Shown: positions 20,978-30,968 of the stretch, piece by piece
Numbering within the stretch: position 1 is the stretch's first letter
How the letters are laid out: each line of letters starts with the position of its first letter
Origin: Bartonella rochalimae ATCC BAA-1498
GTDB lineage: Bacteria; Pseudomonadota; Alphaproteobacteria; Rhizobiales; Rhizobiaceae
DNA: 64,000 nucleotides
Reading direction: 5' to 3'
Assembly (NCBI RefSeq): GCF_000706645.1
Contig: NZ_KL407337.1
Coordinates: forward strand, 766,135 to 830,134
Notes under the pieces: model-generated
What the model was told of the DNA's origin: nothing
Seen by the model: the letters and a program-made list of their open reading frames with translations, nothing else
Database searches by the model: none
Translations under genes and position numbers: made by a program

Positions 20978-21090
20978 GAAGAAAAGGAAGCTCTTCAAAT
21001 GTAGTTGGCTAATTTTCAAATGAATACTCTCATTCAAGCTCTTTCTATTATTAAATGGAAATCATCAATCACAGAAAGAGCATGGAGAAA
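20978..21090 (+). pseudogene. Decayed partial copy of virB5
   Basis: This stretch repeats the 3' part of virB5 (20742 onward). The first 33 bases match at 30 positions, and similarity continues through ACTCT and TTTCTATTATxAAAT with a short deletion. The copy carries a TAG stop in the matching frame (at 21002-21004), so it is not a gene. It explains most of the unusual 203-base gap between virB5 and virB6 and points to a former tandem virB5 duplicate. Confidence 0.8.
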
Positions 21091-21158
21091 ATGCAACAAA
21101 AGATCATAAATTCATATTTATCAAACATTAAAAATAAAATTGGAATGAGATAAAACTG

Positions 21159-22178
21159 ATGAAATTGATGAATGCGACAACTCAGGAGTCAGATTTTAAA
21201 TTTACTCCATTCGAAACTGTTTCTTCGTATATTTTGACACCACTCAATGATGTCGTAGATACAACAGTCAGTAGCTTATCTTCTGCTATTGCAGCACCAT
21301 TAAATCTTGCAGCCATTATTTTTATCTTTTTATATGGTTACAATGTTATGACTGGCCACGTCGCCCTTTCGATGCATAGTCTTCTTAATAATGTTATTAA
21401 AATCGTTGTTGTGACAACAATGGCAACTAATGCAGACGTATTTAATATTTATATCAAAGATATATTTTTCGGTAATTTAGCCAATGCTATTGGGAATGCG
21501 TTTAATAGCAGTCCGGTCGACTCTGATGTTTTTGATTATCTCTTATTAGTTACAAATATGCGTTATCAAGAGTTTCTAAATAATGCTTCATTTTTCAATA
21601 AAATTACGGTTGCACTGATTGGTGGTTTAATGTTTTTGGCAGTTATCTTTTTTTGTACAGTCGGTTTTATTATTCAAATGTTTGCAAAAATTACATTAAT
21701 CATGGTGATAGGTCTTGGACCTCTTTTTATTAGTTTATATTTGTTCAATGTAACCCGCAGATATTCTGATGCATGGATTACAACATTAGTTAATTTTACA
21801 ATTTTGCAAGTTCTCGTAATGATGCTTGGAACAATGATGTGCAAAATTATGCTTTATGTTTTCGATAGTTCATATACTTCAATCTATTTCTTGCTCCCCC
21901 CTGTTCTTGTCGTCTCAATAGTGGGCGTAGATCTCTTCCAATCACTTCCCACCATTGCTTCTGCACTTTCTAGTGGAGGACCATATCATCATGCTGGAGT
22001 ATCAACAGGATCACAAATGATCTCAATGGCTTCTAATACTTTGGGTTTTGTTGGAAGAAGCTTTGGTGCCGGTAGAAGTGCAGCAAGTGCAGCAGCAGCA
22101 ACGAGAGGTTCTACGGCTGCACAACACGCTGCACAAGCTGCGCAAATGATGCAAGGAGGTGGACGTGGCTCATTTTAA
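21159..22178 (+). CDS. virB6: T4SS polytopic membrane protein VirB6
   Basis: A 339-residue inner-membrane channel component. About five to seven hydrophobic spans lie between residues 45 and 270, with a conserved-looking periplasmic loop between. The C-terminal tail (about 280-339) is Ala/Ser/Gly-rich with repeated Ala runs and a closing GGGRGSF, as often seen in VirB6 proteins. Two ATG codons (21159 and 21168) are possible and neither has a strong ribosome site, which fits reading through from an upstream gene. Order in the cluster supports the call. The gap to virB7 is 177 bases with no supported gene. Confidence 0.9.
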   Translation: MKLMNATTQESDFKFTPFETVSSYILTPLNDVVDTTVSSLSSAIAAPLNLAAIIFIFLYGYNVMTGHVALSMHSLLNNVIKIVVVTTMATNADVFNIYIKDIFFGNLANAIGNAFNSSPVDSDVFDYLLLVTNMRYQEFLNNASFFNKITVALIGGLMFLAVIFFCTVGFIIQMFAKITLIMVIGLGPLFISLYLFNVTRRYSDAWITTLVNFTILQVLVMMLGTMMCKIMLYVFDSSYTSIYFLLPPVLVVSIVGVDLFQSLPTIASALSSGGPYHHAGVSTGSQMISMASNTLGFVGRSFGAGRSAASAAAATRGSTAAQHAAQAAQMMQGGGRGSF

Positions 22179-22355
22179 TCTCAAACGTCTCTTCAATGTA
22201 GCTATAGTCAATACCTTCACACACAAGATATTAACTGTATGCACAACCCATGCAAAGCTCTCCCAGCTTTTTCAAAAGATTAGTGTTCATGTTTTCGTAA
22301 AATCATGGACTGAAAAACACCAATGTTTTATTTTTCAAAATGTTTGCGAGTCCAA

Positions 22356-22673
22356 ATGATGCAACTAAAAATCACTATCATTTTGATCCTTTTGATAACA
22401 CTTACTGGTTGTGCTTCTTTAAAAAGTGGAGCCCAAAAACTTCCACGCTGTAATGGACAGAATGCTCGTATGCTCAATCATGGTAAGTGGAACTGGAATC
22501 ATCATAACATCATTCACAATACGGCGATCAAACCCATCACAACTCCTATTATCCTAAATACACAAGAAAATGAGGCACCAAAAGCTCATATTGGACTCCC
22601 CGCATCTTCTGTAGACACAATAAACCATCAAATGCCCTCTTATAAAAATGCGGAGATCACACATGAAAAGTGA
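22356..22673 (+). CDS. virB7: T4SS outer-membrane lipoprotein VirB7
   Basis: A 105-residue lipoprotein. The hydrophobic signal ends in LTGC, a good lipobox, so Cys20 would be lipidated. The mature start ([19 protein letters not shown]) has a second Cys, which could pair with VirB9 by analogy to the Agrobacterium system. The remainder is polar and Pro/Asn/His-rich. Two consecutive ATGs (22356, 22359) are possible starts. It overlaps virB8 by 11 bases. It is part of the outer-membrane core complex with VirB9 and VirB10. It is longer than the Agrobacterium form (about 55), as expected for Bartonella. Confidence 0.82.
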   Translation: MMQLKITIILILLITLTGCASLKSGAQKLPRCNGQNARMLNHGKWNWNHHNIIHNTAIKPITTPIILNTQENEAPKAHIGLPASSVDTINHQMPSYKNAEITHEK

Positions 22674-23331
22674 TGAATTTAAAGAATATATAAGAGAAGC
22701 GCGGTCATTTGATATTGACCGTATGTGTAGTACGCGACTACAAATGAAAATTGCTGTAGCCTTGACTGTGCTTTTTGGGTTGATGACAATCGCTTTAGCC
22801 TTAGCTGTAGTGGCATTAACACCCTTAAAAACCGTAGAGCCTTTCGTTATTCGTGTGGATAATTCTACAGGTATTGTCGATGTTGTCAGTGTTCTAAAAG
22901 AAGAACCCCAAAACTACGATGAAGTAATAACGCGCTACTTCGCCAGCAAATATATTCGTGCACGCGAAGGTTTCCAATTATCAGAGACAGAAAATAACTT
23001 TCGTATCGTTTCTCTTTTATCTTCCCTAGAAGAACAAAATCGCTTTGCCAAATGGTATTCTGGAAATAATCCAGACAGTCCGCAAAATATCTATAAAAAT
23101 ATGTCCGTGACAATCACAATAAAATCGATCTCTTTTTTAAGTAAAGATCTCGTTCAAGTACGTTACTATAAAACAATTAGAGACTCCAATGGAAAAGAAG
23201 ATATTTTCCATTGGGTTTCAGTCTTAAATTTTTCTTACGTTAATGCACGCATTTCAGTAGAAGATCGCTTAATTAACCCGCTTGGCTTTCAAGTATCAGC
23301 ATATAGATCTGATCCAGAGGTGGTCCAATGA
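22663..23331 (+). CDS. virB8: T4SS inner-membrane protein VirB8
   Basis: A bitopic protein that nucleates assembly of the T4SS. The chosen ATG (22663) has GGAG eight bases upstream; an ATG at 22648 would add five residues. A short cytoplasmic N-terminus (1-30) is followed by one span (about 31-53) and a periplasmic NTF2-like domain containing [13 protein letters not shown] and [18 protein letters not shown] near the end. 222 residues is a normal length. It overlaps virB7 and shares ATGA with virB9, so it is translated from the operon. Confidence 0.93.
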   Translation: MKSDEFKEYIREARSFDIDRMCSTRLQMKIAVALTVLFGLMTIALALAVVALTPLKTVEPFVIRVDNSTGIVDVVSVLKEEPQNYDEVITRYFASKYIRAREGFQLSETENNFRIVSLLSSLEEQNRFAKWYSGNNPDSPQNIYKNMSVTITIKSISFLSKDLVQVRYYKTIRDSNGKEDIFHWVSVLNFSYVNARISVEDRLINPLGFQVSAYRSDPEVVQ

Positions 23332-24185
23332 CTAGAGTCATAAAAATATTTTTTTTAACTCTCCTCGTTGCAATAAACTGTCATGCGTCTTTCTTATGGG
23401 CAGAAATTTCTCCCGTAAGCGCACATAAAGACAACCGAATTAGATTTATTAATTATGATCCACACAATGTGACAAAAATCATTGGATCTATTCGCTCTTC
23501 AGTACAGATTGAATTCGCTAATGATGAAAATATTGCCTATATTGGAATTGGCAATTCAGTTGCTTGGCAAGTAGCACCAGCTGGTCACTTTGTCTTTCTC
23601 AAACCGCGTGAAGTTCAGCCGATTACCAATCTACAAATCGTCACAACTCGTCAAGATGGAACAAAACGATCTTATCAATTTGAACTTCAAGTGCGTGAAG
23701 GTGATGTTTCCGTCGGTAATGACACATATTTCCTTGTAAAGTTTCGTTATCCAGAAGATGAAGCATTGCGTAAACAATTAGCTGAACAAGCCAAAGCACA
23801 AAAAAATGAAGAAGAATTTGTCGATAATATCCTCAATATGCATGAACATTTTGGACCACGCAATTGGGCTTATATCGCTCAAGGTTCACCCCTCATTGAA
23901 CCAAGTTCAGTCTATGATAATGGTAAAACTACAACATTTACCTTTTTAGACAATAATGAAATCCCCGCCATTTATCTTGTCACACTTGATGGACAAGAAA
24001 CTATCGTTCCAAAATCAATTAAAAGAAACCAGGTCATTGTTCACGCCATAGCCATGCAATTCACTTTGCGACGTGGTAACGAAGTCCTGTGTATCTTTAA
24101 TAAAGGGTTCATACCAAGAGGAATTAACCCAGAAACCGGTACAACATCACCTTCTGTCCAACGTGAAATAAACGTAGAGAAATAG
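23328..24185 (+). CDS. virB9: T4SS outer-membrane-complex protein VirB9
   Basis: A 285-residue periplasmic protein of the core complex. The signal peptide covers residues 1-26, cleaved near SFLWAE. The N-terminal domain has [12 protein letters not shown], and a Gln/Lys-rich hinge at about 145-165 separates it from the C-terminal domain, which contains NWAYIAQG and [11 protein letters not shown], the part that binds VirB7 and VirB10. The ATG overlaps the virB8 stop (ATGA); virB10 starts two bases after its own stop. Complete and unbroken. Confidence 0.94.
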   Translation: MTRVIKIFFLTLLVAINCHASFLWAEISPVSAHKDNRIRFINYDPHNVTKIIGSIRSSVQIEFANDENIAYIGIGNSVAWQVAPAGHFVFLKPREVQPITNLQIVTTRQDGTKRSYQFELQVREGDVSVGNDTYFLVKFRYPEDEALRKQLAEQAKAQKNEEEFVDNILNMHEHFGPRNWAYIAQGSPLIEPSSVYDNGKTTTFTFLDNNEIPAIYLVTLDGQETIVPKSIKRNQVIVHAIAMQFTLRRGNEVLCIFNKGFIPRGINPETGTTSPSVQREINVEK

Positions 24186-24187
24186 CC

Positions 24188-25387
24188 ATGAATAATGATG
24201 AATTGGACGAAATAAATCTTAATGACCGCGATACAATAAAGGATGGTCAAGAAAAAAAAGAGGGCTTTAATTTAGGAAAAGCCATTGCTCTTCTTATTCT
24301 CTTTGGTGTCTGTATTTATTTAATATATGCAATCCTTTCAACTTCAAAAGACACAAAAAAACAGCCCATAGAATTGCCGAAAGAAGAAAGAAGCAGACAA
24401 ACAGAGCTTTTCCAATCGATAAAACCAACAATAGCTCCTCTAGAGCTAGCTGATAAAAATACCCCCCTGCTGCCTAAGGTTGAAATACCAGCGCCAACAA
24501 TCAATCAGCCAAAATCTGATCATAAACTATTAGAAGCAGCGCAACGTGCTCCCGTTTTAGCCTATTTTAATCCAAATCAGCAACAGGGTATTCCAGAAAA
24601 TAATAGCGTGCCTTCTAACCAAAGCAATGATAACTCGAATAAAACAACACAATCCTTTAATCAACTTTTCGAACCAACAAAGTTAGATGGTGTTCGTGCA
24701 TCAACGCTTGGTAACCGAAATTACATCATTGCAATGGGAGCTTCCATCCCATGTATCTTAGAAACAGCAATCAGTAGTGAACAACAAGGGTTTGTGAGCT
24801 GTATCGTTTCTAGAGATATCTTATCAGACAATGGTCGTATCGTCTTGCTCGATAAAGGAACGCAAATCATTGGTGAATATCGTGCGGGTTTAAAAAAAGG
24901 CCAATCGCGTCTCTTTATATTATGGAATAGAGCCAAAACACCAGACGGTATTATTATAACATTATCCTCACCCGCAACAGATTTCTTAGGTCGATCAGGT
25001 GTTGATGGCGATATTGACAATCATTGGTTTGAACGACTTGGTTCTGCACTTCTTGTCTCAATCGTCAGAGATGGAACAAATTATTTAAATAACCGGCTAG
25101 ATTCACTAAAAATGCCAACAACACAAGAACAAACAACAGATACCGTGTCTTCAGAAAAATATACCCTTTCTGTAGGAACATATATGGCAAAGATTATCGC
25201 GGACAATTACGCTAATATCCCTCCAACCTTGACCAAAAATCAGGGTGAAATGGTTAATGTTTTTGTTGCCCGCGACCTGGATTTCTCAACTGTATATAAA
25301 TTGAAAATTGTTGAAAATAATAAACAGGTCATTCGTCGTGCCTTTTCAGGAGACTTTCATAAAAATTCTACAGTGACATTAAAATGA
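24188..25387 (+). CDS. virB10: T4SS core-channel protein VirB10
   Basis: Spans the cell envelope and senses energy use at the inner membrane. At 399 residues it is full length. A short cytoplasmic start is followed by one hydrophobic segment (about 33-50), a Pro/Gln/Lys-rich linker (55-160) and the C-terminal beta-barrel domain (about 170-399) with TLGNRNYIIAMGASIPCILET, GTQIIGEYR and NVFVARDLDFS. The antenna helix region lies near residues 275-305. The stop overlaps the virB11 ATG. With virB7, 8 and 9 intact, the outer core could still assemble. Confidence 0.95.
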   Translation: MNNDELDEINLNDRDTIKDGQEKKEGFNLGKAIALLILFGVCIYLIYAILSTSKDTKKQPIELPKEERSRQTELFQSIKPTIAPLELADKNTPLLPKVEIPAPTINQPKSDHKLLEAAQRAPVLAYFNPNQQQGIPENNSVPSNQSNDNSNKTTQSFNQLFEPTKLDGVRASTLGNRNYIIAMGASIPCILETAISSEQQGFVSCIVSRDILSDNGRIVLLDKGTQIIGEYRAGLKKGQSRLFILWNRAKTPDGIIITLSSPATDFLGRSGVDGDIDNHWFERLGSALLVSIVRDGTNYLNNRLDSLKMPTTQEQTTDTVSSEKYTLSVGTYMAKIIADNYANIPPTLTKNQGEMVNVFVARDLDFSTVYKLKIVENNKQVIRRAFSGDFHKNSTVTLK

Positions 25388-25827
25388 AACAAAACTTCCA
25401 AAATTTAAGCGATGAAACCACTGCTATCGTTTTAACAAAACTTAAACCAATTGATAACTTTCTCAAAGATGAAAGTCTTTTTGAGATCGTTATTAATCGT
25501 CCCTATCAAGTCATGATTGAAGGAATTTCAGGATGGAAAACAATAGAAGTACCAGAATTCTCCTTTAATGAACTCATGGGTATGGCTAAAGTGATCGCGG
25601 CCTATTCTAAGCAAAGTATTTCCGATAAAAACCCAATATTATCCGCTACTTTGCCAAATAATGAGCGTATTCAAATTGTTATACCACCAGCTGTAAAAAA
25701 ACATTGATTCAGCATTCCATTTCGTAAATTATCCTCTAAAAGGTATTTACTCGAAGAGCTAGTCAAAAAAGAAGCAATTGCAATAGATGAAGAGATATCA
25801 TTCAATCTATCTATTCACTATTATTAG
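25384..25827 (+). pseudogene. virB11: virB11, truncated before its ATPase domain
   Basis: VirB11 is the hexameric secretion ATPase, normally around 340 residues. Here only the N-terminal domain is present. Residues 1-107 read well (FEIVINRPYQVMIEG, NPILSATLPNNERIQIVIPPAVKK). A TGA at 25705 then stops the frame. Reading on in the same frame for 39 codons gives a VirB11-like stretch (PFRKLSSKRYLLEELVKK), ending at TAG 25825. No Walker A, Walker B or His box follows in any frame up to the next feature. So the gene took a stop mutation and has also lost its C-terminal half. The ATG overlaps the virB10 stop. Confidence 0.9.
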
Positions 25828-25944
25828 CCTTATCATAAACTCCTTAACCTAAAGAATAAATAAGGAATTGATTATCATAAAGAGTATATGGTTACCTGTG
25901 CACATCAATCAGTAAAATTAAATAATAATTTTCATCATTAAGGG

Positions 25945-26553
25945 ATAACAAAAGATTGTAAATCTACCTTTTTAAAAGCTCTTATAGCTAACTTATCTGA
26001 GGATAAGTTCGATAGGGCTGGGGGAAACAGAGATGTGTTATTTGTACCGCAAGTTGGTTGAGTTTCTGTTATGTCTGCAATAGGTAGATATGGCTTAGCT
26101 ACAGACCGACCAATTGATTTTTCAGTTGGCGCCAAGCTTAAAGATGCTTAACGTATTATTCTACGAATATTAGGAGATAAAAATGCTTTCCATAACTTAC
26201 CAAGTGTTAAATCTAGTCACCATCGTGCTGAAACTTTAGCTCCTCCCTAAACCACGTATGCTTTCTGAGAGCGAAATACACGTACGCTACAGAAAAGTGG
26301 CGAAAGACTTGCTTAAGCTGGAGATTATAATCGCGAGTTATTAATTTTAATGAATGAGCTTATTTCTGAGGTTAGTATGGTTGCAGCAAAAGTTAACGTT
26401 ATAGAGATTATGTATAATCTTTTTAAAGATATCACTATTCTCGAAAATACCGCTAATTGGAAGGAATTCAAAAAGTATAAACAAAATCTTCATCTATTAG
26501 ATTCTAATAACATTATTATAGTAGCAGCTCAAGAACTTTCAAAGTATATATGA
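25945..26553 (+). pseudogene. Decayed open frame, unknown family
   Basis: One single frame runs for about 200 codons with an otherwise protein-like sequence but is broken by at least five stops (near 26059, 26149, 26248, 26266 and 26314). Readable parts include AGGNRDVLFVPQVG and GRYGLATDRPIDFSVGAKLKDA. The last intact part (26350-26553) encodes NELISEVSMVAAKVN and ENTANWKEFKKYKQNL, predicted helical. I do not recognise the family. The frame shows no frameshift, so decay is by substitutions. It may be a lost effector or cargo gene of the secretion locus, given its place between virB11 and the BID remnant. Confidence 0.6.
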
Positions 26554-26766
26554 GATTAAATAGGAGTAAGTCAAAATAACATTTTAATCAATAATGACAA
26601 TATCGACACATTCAGTAGCAATGAAAATTTAGCTCAAACACAAAAAAATAAAAAAAAGATAAATGTTGTATGCGCTGTCTTTTTTCGATTGTAACTAAAC
26701 TTATAATAACATTTCATTCTAAATCAATAAATTCCGAATTTAAAATACAGTGAAATAACATAAAGA

Positions 26767-27411
26767 GTGCTCATATATACCCGTATCCAAGCTAAACTAA
26801 GGCAAATTATGCATTTATCAAAAATTGTTTATGGCAACCCCAAAATATTAAATGAACAGATCAAGATGATTACTAATAATCCAAAGGTAAGCAAACAGCT
26901 TTCCACACAAATTATGTCTTCTCCTAATTCTATTGCTAATCTTGCTGGTATAGAAATATTTGGTATGAAAAACTTGGCACGTAAAAAAGCTGGAAATCAT
27001 ATTATCAAACTCGCTAATTCAATTGACAGTTACGCGTCTGCTATAAAAAATGTTGAGACAACAATAATTCAAGAGCACCAATTAGAACAAAAACGCCGTC
27101 AAACAAAGGTAAAACTACCTAGTGCAGCATTACGAGACATTCTTAACTTATCAGAAGAAAAGCGGAAGGAATTTTTATCAGATAAAAAGTTATCTTCTTC
27201 GATTGGCAAAGAACTCAAGGAATTTATGAAAGCACTCAATGCTCGTCTTTCACCAAGCGAGCATAAAAATATCCAGGAAAGTAATCATCAACAATTTGCT
27301 AAAAGTGTTGGCATCTCAGAAGACAAAGCAGTAGCAATCATAAAAGTTGCTCAAAAATCTAAAGAACTACTCCAACAAATAAAAACACCAGTATTGAATC
27401 TTGAAAAATAG
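26767..27411 (+). CDS. BID-domain protein, probable 5'-truncated T4SS effector
   Basis: A 214-residue frame that matches the BID (Bep intracellular delivery) type signal: VYGNPKILNEQI (30-41), then SPNSIANLAGIEIFGMKN (residues 60-77), the domain core, and a second helical half with LPSAALRDILNLS, LNARLSPSEHKN and FAKSVGISEDKA. In Bartonella, BID domains with a positively charged tail direct effectors or relaxases into the T4SS. No Fic or other N-terminal effector domain precedes it. The frame opens with GTG just six bases after a TAA and has no good ribosome site; an ATG at 26809 is an alternative. I infer the remaining 3' part of a Bep- or VbhT-like gene. Whether it is still expressed is unclear. 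Confidence 0.65.
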   Translation: MLIYTRIQAKLRQIMHLSKIVYGNPKILNEQIKMITNNPKVSKQLSTQIMSSPNSIANLAGIEIFGMKNLARKKAGNHIIKLANSIDSYASAIKNVETTIIQEHQLEQKRRQTKVKLPSAALRDILNLSEEKRKEFLSDKKLSSSIGKELKEFMKALNARLSPSEHKNIQESNHQQFAKSVGISEDKAVAIIKVAQKSKELLQQIKTPVLNLEK

Positions 27412-27597
27412 TTATTGTACCAAGCTAAAAATATGTTCTTTATGTGAATATATATAAATAGAAATATTTTGAAATTATCTTAATCCATATAGAGCATTGT
27501 TAATGCTACATTCAGGTGTGTAAACTCTACAGAATCTTAGTATGATGTTTAAAGAATAATCACGGTAAGATTAAATATTACAAAAAAAACAGACTAA

Positions 27598-28521
27598 TTA
27601 CTTTTTTTCAGTTATTTTATTTTTTTTACGCCATTGTGAAGGTCGTAACTCAGCCACTACAATCCCTATTATAATAAACAAACCACCCAATAAAGCTGAG
27701 GGAGATAAATACTCCCCAGCCAAACGCCCAATAATACCAGCCCATACAGGCTCACCAGCATAAATAACTGTTGCCCGAGTGGGTGAAATAGATTTCTGCG
27801 CCCAATTCATAGTCAATTGGATAACCGCACTCATTAATGCCAATCCCAAACCTACATTAAACCAAACCCACGAAAATTCAGGAATACTTTCACCCATTAA
27901 AGGCATAAAGCAAAATGCAAAGAGGCTACAAAAAAATAACTGTATAATTGTTATACGTCGGCTATCAACCTTATTTGCAAAAAATCCGATCAGTATAATT
28001 TCTCCAGCAATTGCCAAAGCTCCCAGCAGAATAAAAATTTCACCTTTTGAAAAATGAATATCTTTGAAATTTTGTCCAGAAATTAGTATGAGTCCAACAA
28101 AAGCAAACACAATACCAATCCAACTACATAAATGGGGTAGCTTTCTAAAAAAAATCCATTGTAAAATTGGAACTATCGGAACATACATCGCAGTAATAAA
28201 AGCTGCCTGACTACTAATAACAGTCTGAAGCCCTGCCGTTTGAAAAGTATAACCAAGAAATATTCCAAAACCTATAGCCATTCCAGCAAAAATTTCATAA
28301 ACAGTTATATCTTTTATAGATCGCCAAAAAATCACTGTAGTTATAAGTGTTGCAACAATAAAACGAAATCCTACAAAAAACAGAGGCCCACTATAACGTA
28401 CCGCAATATGAATAATGAGAAACGTAATACCCCACAATACTGTCGCAAAAAACAATGCCAATTCTTGCTTACTAAATAGGAGATATCTCGATTGTTTCAT
28501 TCTAGCTATAAAAGGCTTCAT
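27598..28521 (-). CDS. EamA/DMT-family transporter
   Basis: A 307-residue inner-membrane protein with about ten hydrophobic spans in two repeated EamA halves (about 20-145 and 160-295). Typical features are the WGITFLIIH opening helix, the FVGFRFIVATLI segment in span two and the SPTRATVIYAGEPVWAGIIG segment near residue 245, common to the drug/metabolite transporter superfamily. Such proteins often export amino acids or metabolites, but the substrate cannot be read from sequence. It starts 23 bases after argB ends, in the same direction, so it may be co-transcribed with arginine synthesis. Basic tail. Confidence 0.85.
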   Translation of the reverse strand: MKPFIARMKQSRYLLFSKQELALFFATVLWGITFLIIHIAVRYSGPLFFVGFRFIVATLITTVIFWRSIKDITVYEIFAGMAIGFGIFLGYTFQTAGLQTVISSQAAFITAMYVPIVPILQWIFFRKLPHLCSWIGIVFAFVGLILISGQNFKDIHFSKGEIFILLGALAIAGEIILIGFFANKVDSRRITIIQLFFCSLFAFCFMPLMGESIPEFSWVWFNVGLGLALMSAVIQLTMNWAQKSISPTRATVIYAGEPVWAGIIGRLAGEYLSPSALLGGLFIIIGIVVAELRPSQWRKKNKITEKK

Positions 28522-28544
28522 CTTTCAAATTCATCCTATATTAC

Positions 28545-29453
28545 TTAAGAAACAATGAGCGTTCCCGCTCCATGTTCAGTAAAAAGTTCAAGCAAAATAG
28601 AATGAGGCGTTTTTCCATTCAAAATCACTACACCCTCTACACCTTCTTGAATAGCTTTAATACAAGTTTCTACTTTTGGAATCATACCTCCTGAAATTGT
28701 TCCATCTTTGATAAGTTTTTTAGCTTTAGAAATGGTCAATTCCTTTAAGAGTTTCTTTTCTTTATCCAAAACACCAGAAACATCCGTTAAAAATAAAAGA
28801 CGTTTTGCTTTTACAGCACCAGCAATTGCTCCAGCAAAAATATCAGCATTAATATTATAAGTTTTACCATCTCGTCCTGGAGCAACAGGAGCAATAACCG
28901 GAATCATTTCAGAACATGCTAAAAGATCAAGCAATGTTCGATCAACTTCAACAGGTTCACCAACAAATCCTAAATCTACAATACGTTCAATATGTGAATC
29001 AGGATCAATTACAGTCTTATAAGACTTTTCAGCAAAAACCATATTACCATCTTTACCACAAAGTCCAATTGCCCATTCACCCTCAGCATTGATAAGGGCT
29101 ACAATTTTCTTATTTATTGAGCCTGCTAAAACCATTTCAACGACTTCAACAATTTTTTCATCGGTTACACGTAAACCATCTTCAAATCGTGATTCAACCC
29201 CCATTTTAGTTAAGATTTCAGCAATTTGAGGACCTCCACCATGAACAACAATAGGATTAATGCCGGACTGTTTTAACAAAGCAATATCACGAGCAAAAGC
29301 TTGTCCTAAAGCAGGATCGCCCATAGCATTCCCACCATACTTCACAACAATTGTTTCATTTTCATACTTTTGCATATAAGGTAAAGCAGATGATAAAAAT
29401 GCTGCCTGTTTTTCAAAAACTTTTTCATCATTTTTCTTGATATTACTCATCAA
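28545..29453 (-). CDS. argB: Acetylglutamate kinase
   Basis: Phosphorylates N-acetyl-L-glutamate in the second step of arginine synthesis. 302 residues from the first of two ATGs (a second ATG lies one codon later). The amino-acid-kinase fold is marked by [11 protein letters not shown] near residue 37, VVHGGGPQI near 68, and the C-terminal [10 protein letters not shown] near 255. The N-terminal helix (about 1-25) is of the type that makes hexameric, arginine-inhibited enzymes, so feedback control is likely but inferred. The gene is intact. No other arginine gene is in the window. Confidence 0.95.
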   Translation of the reverse strand: MMSNIKKNDEKVFEKQAAFLSSALPYMQKYENETIVVKYGGNAMGDPALGQAFARDIALLKQSGINPIVVHGGGPQIAEILTKMGVESRFEDGLRVTDEKIVEVVEMVLAGSINKKIVALINAEGEWAIGLCGKDGNMVFAEKSYKTVIDPDSHIERIVDLGFVGEPVEVDRTLLDLLACSEMIPVIAPVAPGRDGKTYNINADIFAGAIAGAVKAKRLLFLTDVSGVLDKEKKLLKELTISKAKKLIKDGTISGGMIPKVETCIKAIQEGVEGVVILNGKTPHSILLELFTEHGAGTLIVS

Positions 29454-29685
29454 AGAGTCTCCGCATCATTTCTACCTTTTATTAATGGAGTTTCGGAAAA
29501 GTAAAAACAAGTTTTAACTATGCAATCCATTGAAAATCAATAATTTTTATCAAAACCACCTTAAATAATAATGAAAAACAAATAAGCATAACTTACTTAA
29601 AATGATCAAATATATAATTAATAATTTTGAGTTGTTATTAAAAATTATACATTAGCTTTTTAGGTTTTCTTTACACTAAATTTAT

Positions 29686-30816
29686 TTAATTTTGATTAGC
29701 AATATTATCAAAAAACTCCTTCATACGTGCAAAAAAACCATGTGATTGGGGTGAATTTTCATGATTTGAAAGCTTATCAAATTCTTGTAATAATGCGCGT
29801 TGTTCTTGAGTCAATTTTTGTGGTGTTTCAATAGTGATGTGAATATAAAGATCACCCTTGGCTTGTTGACGTAACATAGGCATTCCCTTACCTTTTAAGC
29901 GGAATTGACGCCCATTTTGTGTACCCTCAGGAACTTTAACCCGCGCTTTAACACCATCAAGGCTGGAAACCTCAAATTCACCCCCCAAAGCAGCTGTAAC
30001 CATTGAAATAGGCACACGACAATGAAGATCGGCGCCATCTCTCTGAAAAAATTCATGCGCTTTAATAGAAAGAAAAATATAAAGATCACCTGCAGAACCA
30101 CCACCAATACCTGCATCTCCTTCACCAGAAAGACGAATACGCGTACCATCTTCAATACCTGCTGGAATATTGACATGCAATGAACGATTTTCTTCAACTC
30201 TTCTTGTCCCATGACACTTTAAACATGGATCCGTAATAATTTCGCCACGACCATGACAAACTGGACATGTCCGTTCAATAGAAAAAAACCCTTGTGCAGC
30301 ACGTACGCGCCCAGCTCCATGACAAGTCCCACAAGTTGTTGGTTTAGAACCTTTTTTTGTACCTAATCCTTCACAAGCATCACAAACAATAGAACTTGGA
30401 ATATTAATCTGCGCAGTTTTTCCCGTAAAAGCCTCTTCCAATGTCACTTCCATATTATAGCTTAAATCAGCTCCACGTTCACGGCCATCACTACGTTTAC
30501 GATTCCCACCTCCCATAATTTCACCAAAAAAGTCTTCGAAAATATCAGCGAATCCACCACCAAATGGATGAGATCCTTCGCGGCTATTATTTTCAAAAGC
30601 TGCATGACCAAATCGATCATAAGCCGCTCGTTTTTGAGGATCTTTAAGAATTTCATAGGCTTCAACAATTTCTTTAAATTTCTGTTCCGCTTCTTTATCC
30701 CCTGCATTACGATCCGGATGATACTGCATCGCTAGCTTACGAAAAGCAGATTTCAGCTTTTTATCATCACACCCACGGGTTACGCCAAGAATTTCATAAT
30801 AATCAACCTTCATCAT
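29686..30816 (-). CDS. dnaJ: Chaperone protein DnaJ
   Basis: The J-domain co-chaperone that delivers unfolded clients to DnaK and stimulates its ATPase. 376 residues. The J domain (1-70) contains YHPDRNAGD with the HPD tripeptide. The Gly/Phe region (75-115) includes HPFGGGF. Four CxxCxGxG-type repeats (about 142-212: [32 protein letters not shown]) form two zinc centres; the last repeat has Arg for the final Gly. The C-terminal client-binding domain follows. A second ATG one codon in is possible. Lies 150 bases after dnaK, separated by an imperfect hairpin that may reduce read-through. Confidence 0.96.
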   Translation of the reverse strand: MMKVDYYEILGVTRGCDDKKLKSAFRKLAMQYHPDRNAGDKEAEQKFKEIVEAYEILKDPQKRAAYDRFGHAAFENNSREGSHPFGGGFADIFEDFFGEIMGGGNRKRSDGRERGADLSYNMEVTLEEAFTGKTAQINIPSSIVCDACEGLGTKKGSKPTTCGTCHGAGRVRAAQGFFSIERTCPVCHGRGEIITDPCLKCHGTRRVEENRSLHVNIPAGIEDGTRIRLSGEGDAGIGGGSAGDLYIFLSIKAHEFFQRDGADLHCRVPISMVTAALGGEFEVSSLDGVKARVKVPEGTQNGRQFRLKGKGMPMLRQQAKGDLYIHITIETPQKLTQEQRALLQEFDKLSNHENSPQSHGFFARMKEFFDNIANQN

Positions 30817-30910
30817 GTATTCCCGATAAATTTTTTGTTACCCATTCTAGATAACACTTGTTTTAATTTAGTTTTTTGAAAAACATAGAAAAAACTGCAA
30901 CTAAACAATA

Positions 30911-30941
30911 AAGCCCAGCCTTATATCTCACAGGCCGGGTT
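30911..30941 (-). terminator. Hairpin between dnaK and dnaJ
   Basis: On the minus strand AACCCGGCCT pairs with AGGCTGGGCTT around a ten-base loop, with one bulge and one mismatch. The following sequence is T-rich (TTATTGTTT) but not a clean run. It may act as an attenuator that lowers dnaJ transcription relative to dnaK, or protect the dnaK mRNA end. Confidence 0.6.
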
Positions 30942-30968
30942 ATTAATTCACCAATGCATTTGCTTTAA

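Noticed and set aside
22159-22359. 66-codon frame between virB6 and virB7
   Set aside because: It overlaps the virB6 end in another frame and runs into the virB7 start; no ribosome site and no resemblance to a T4SS protein.
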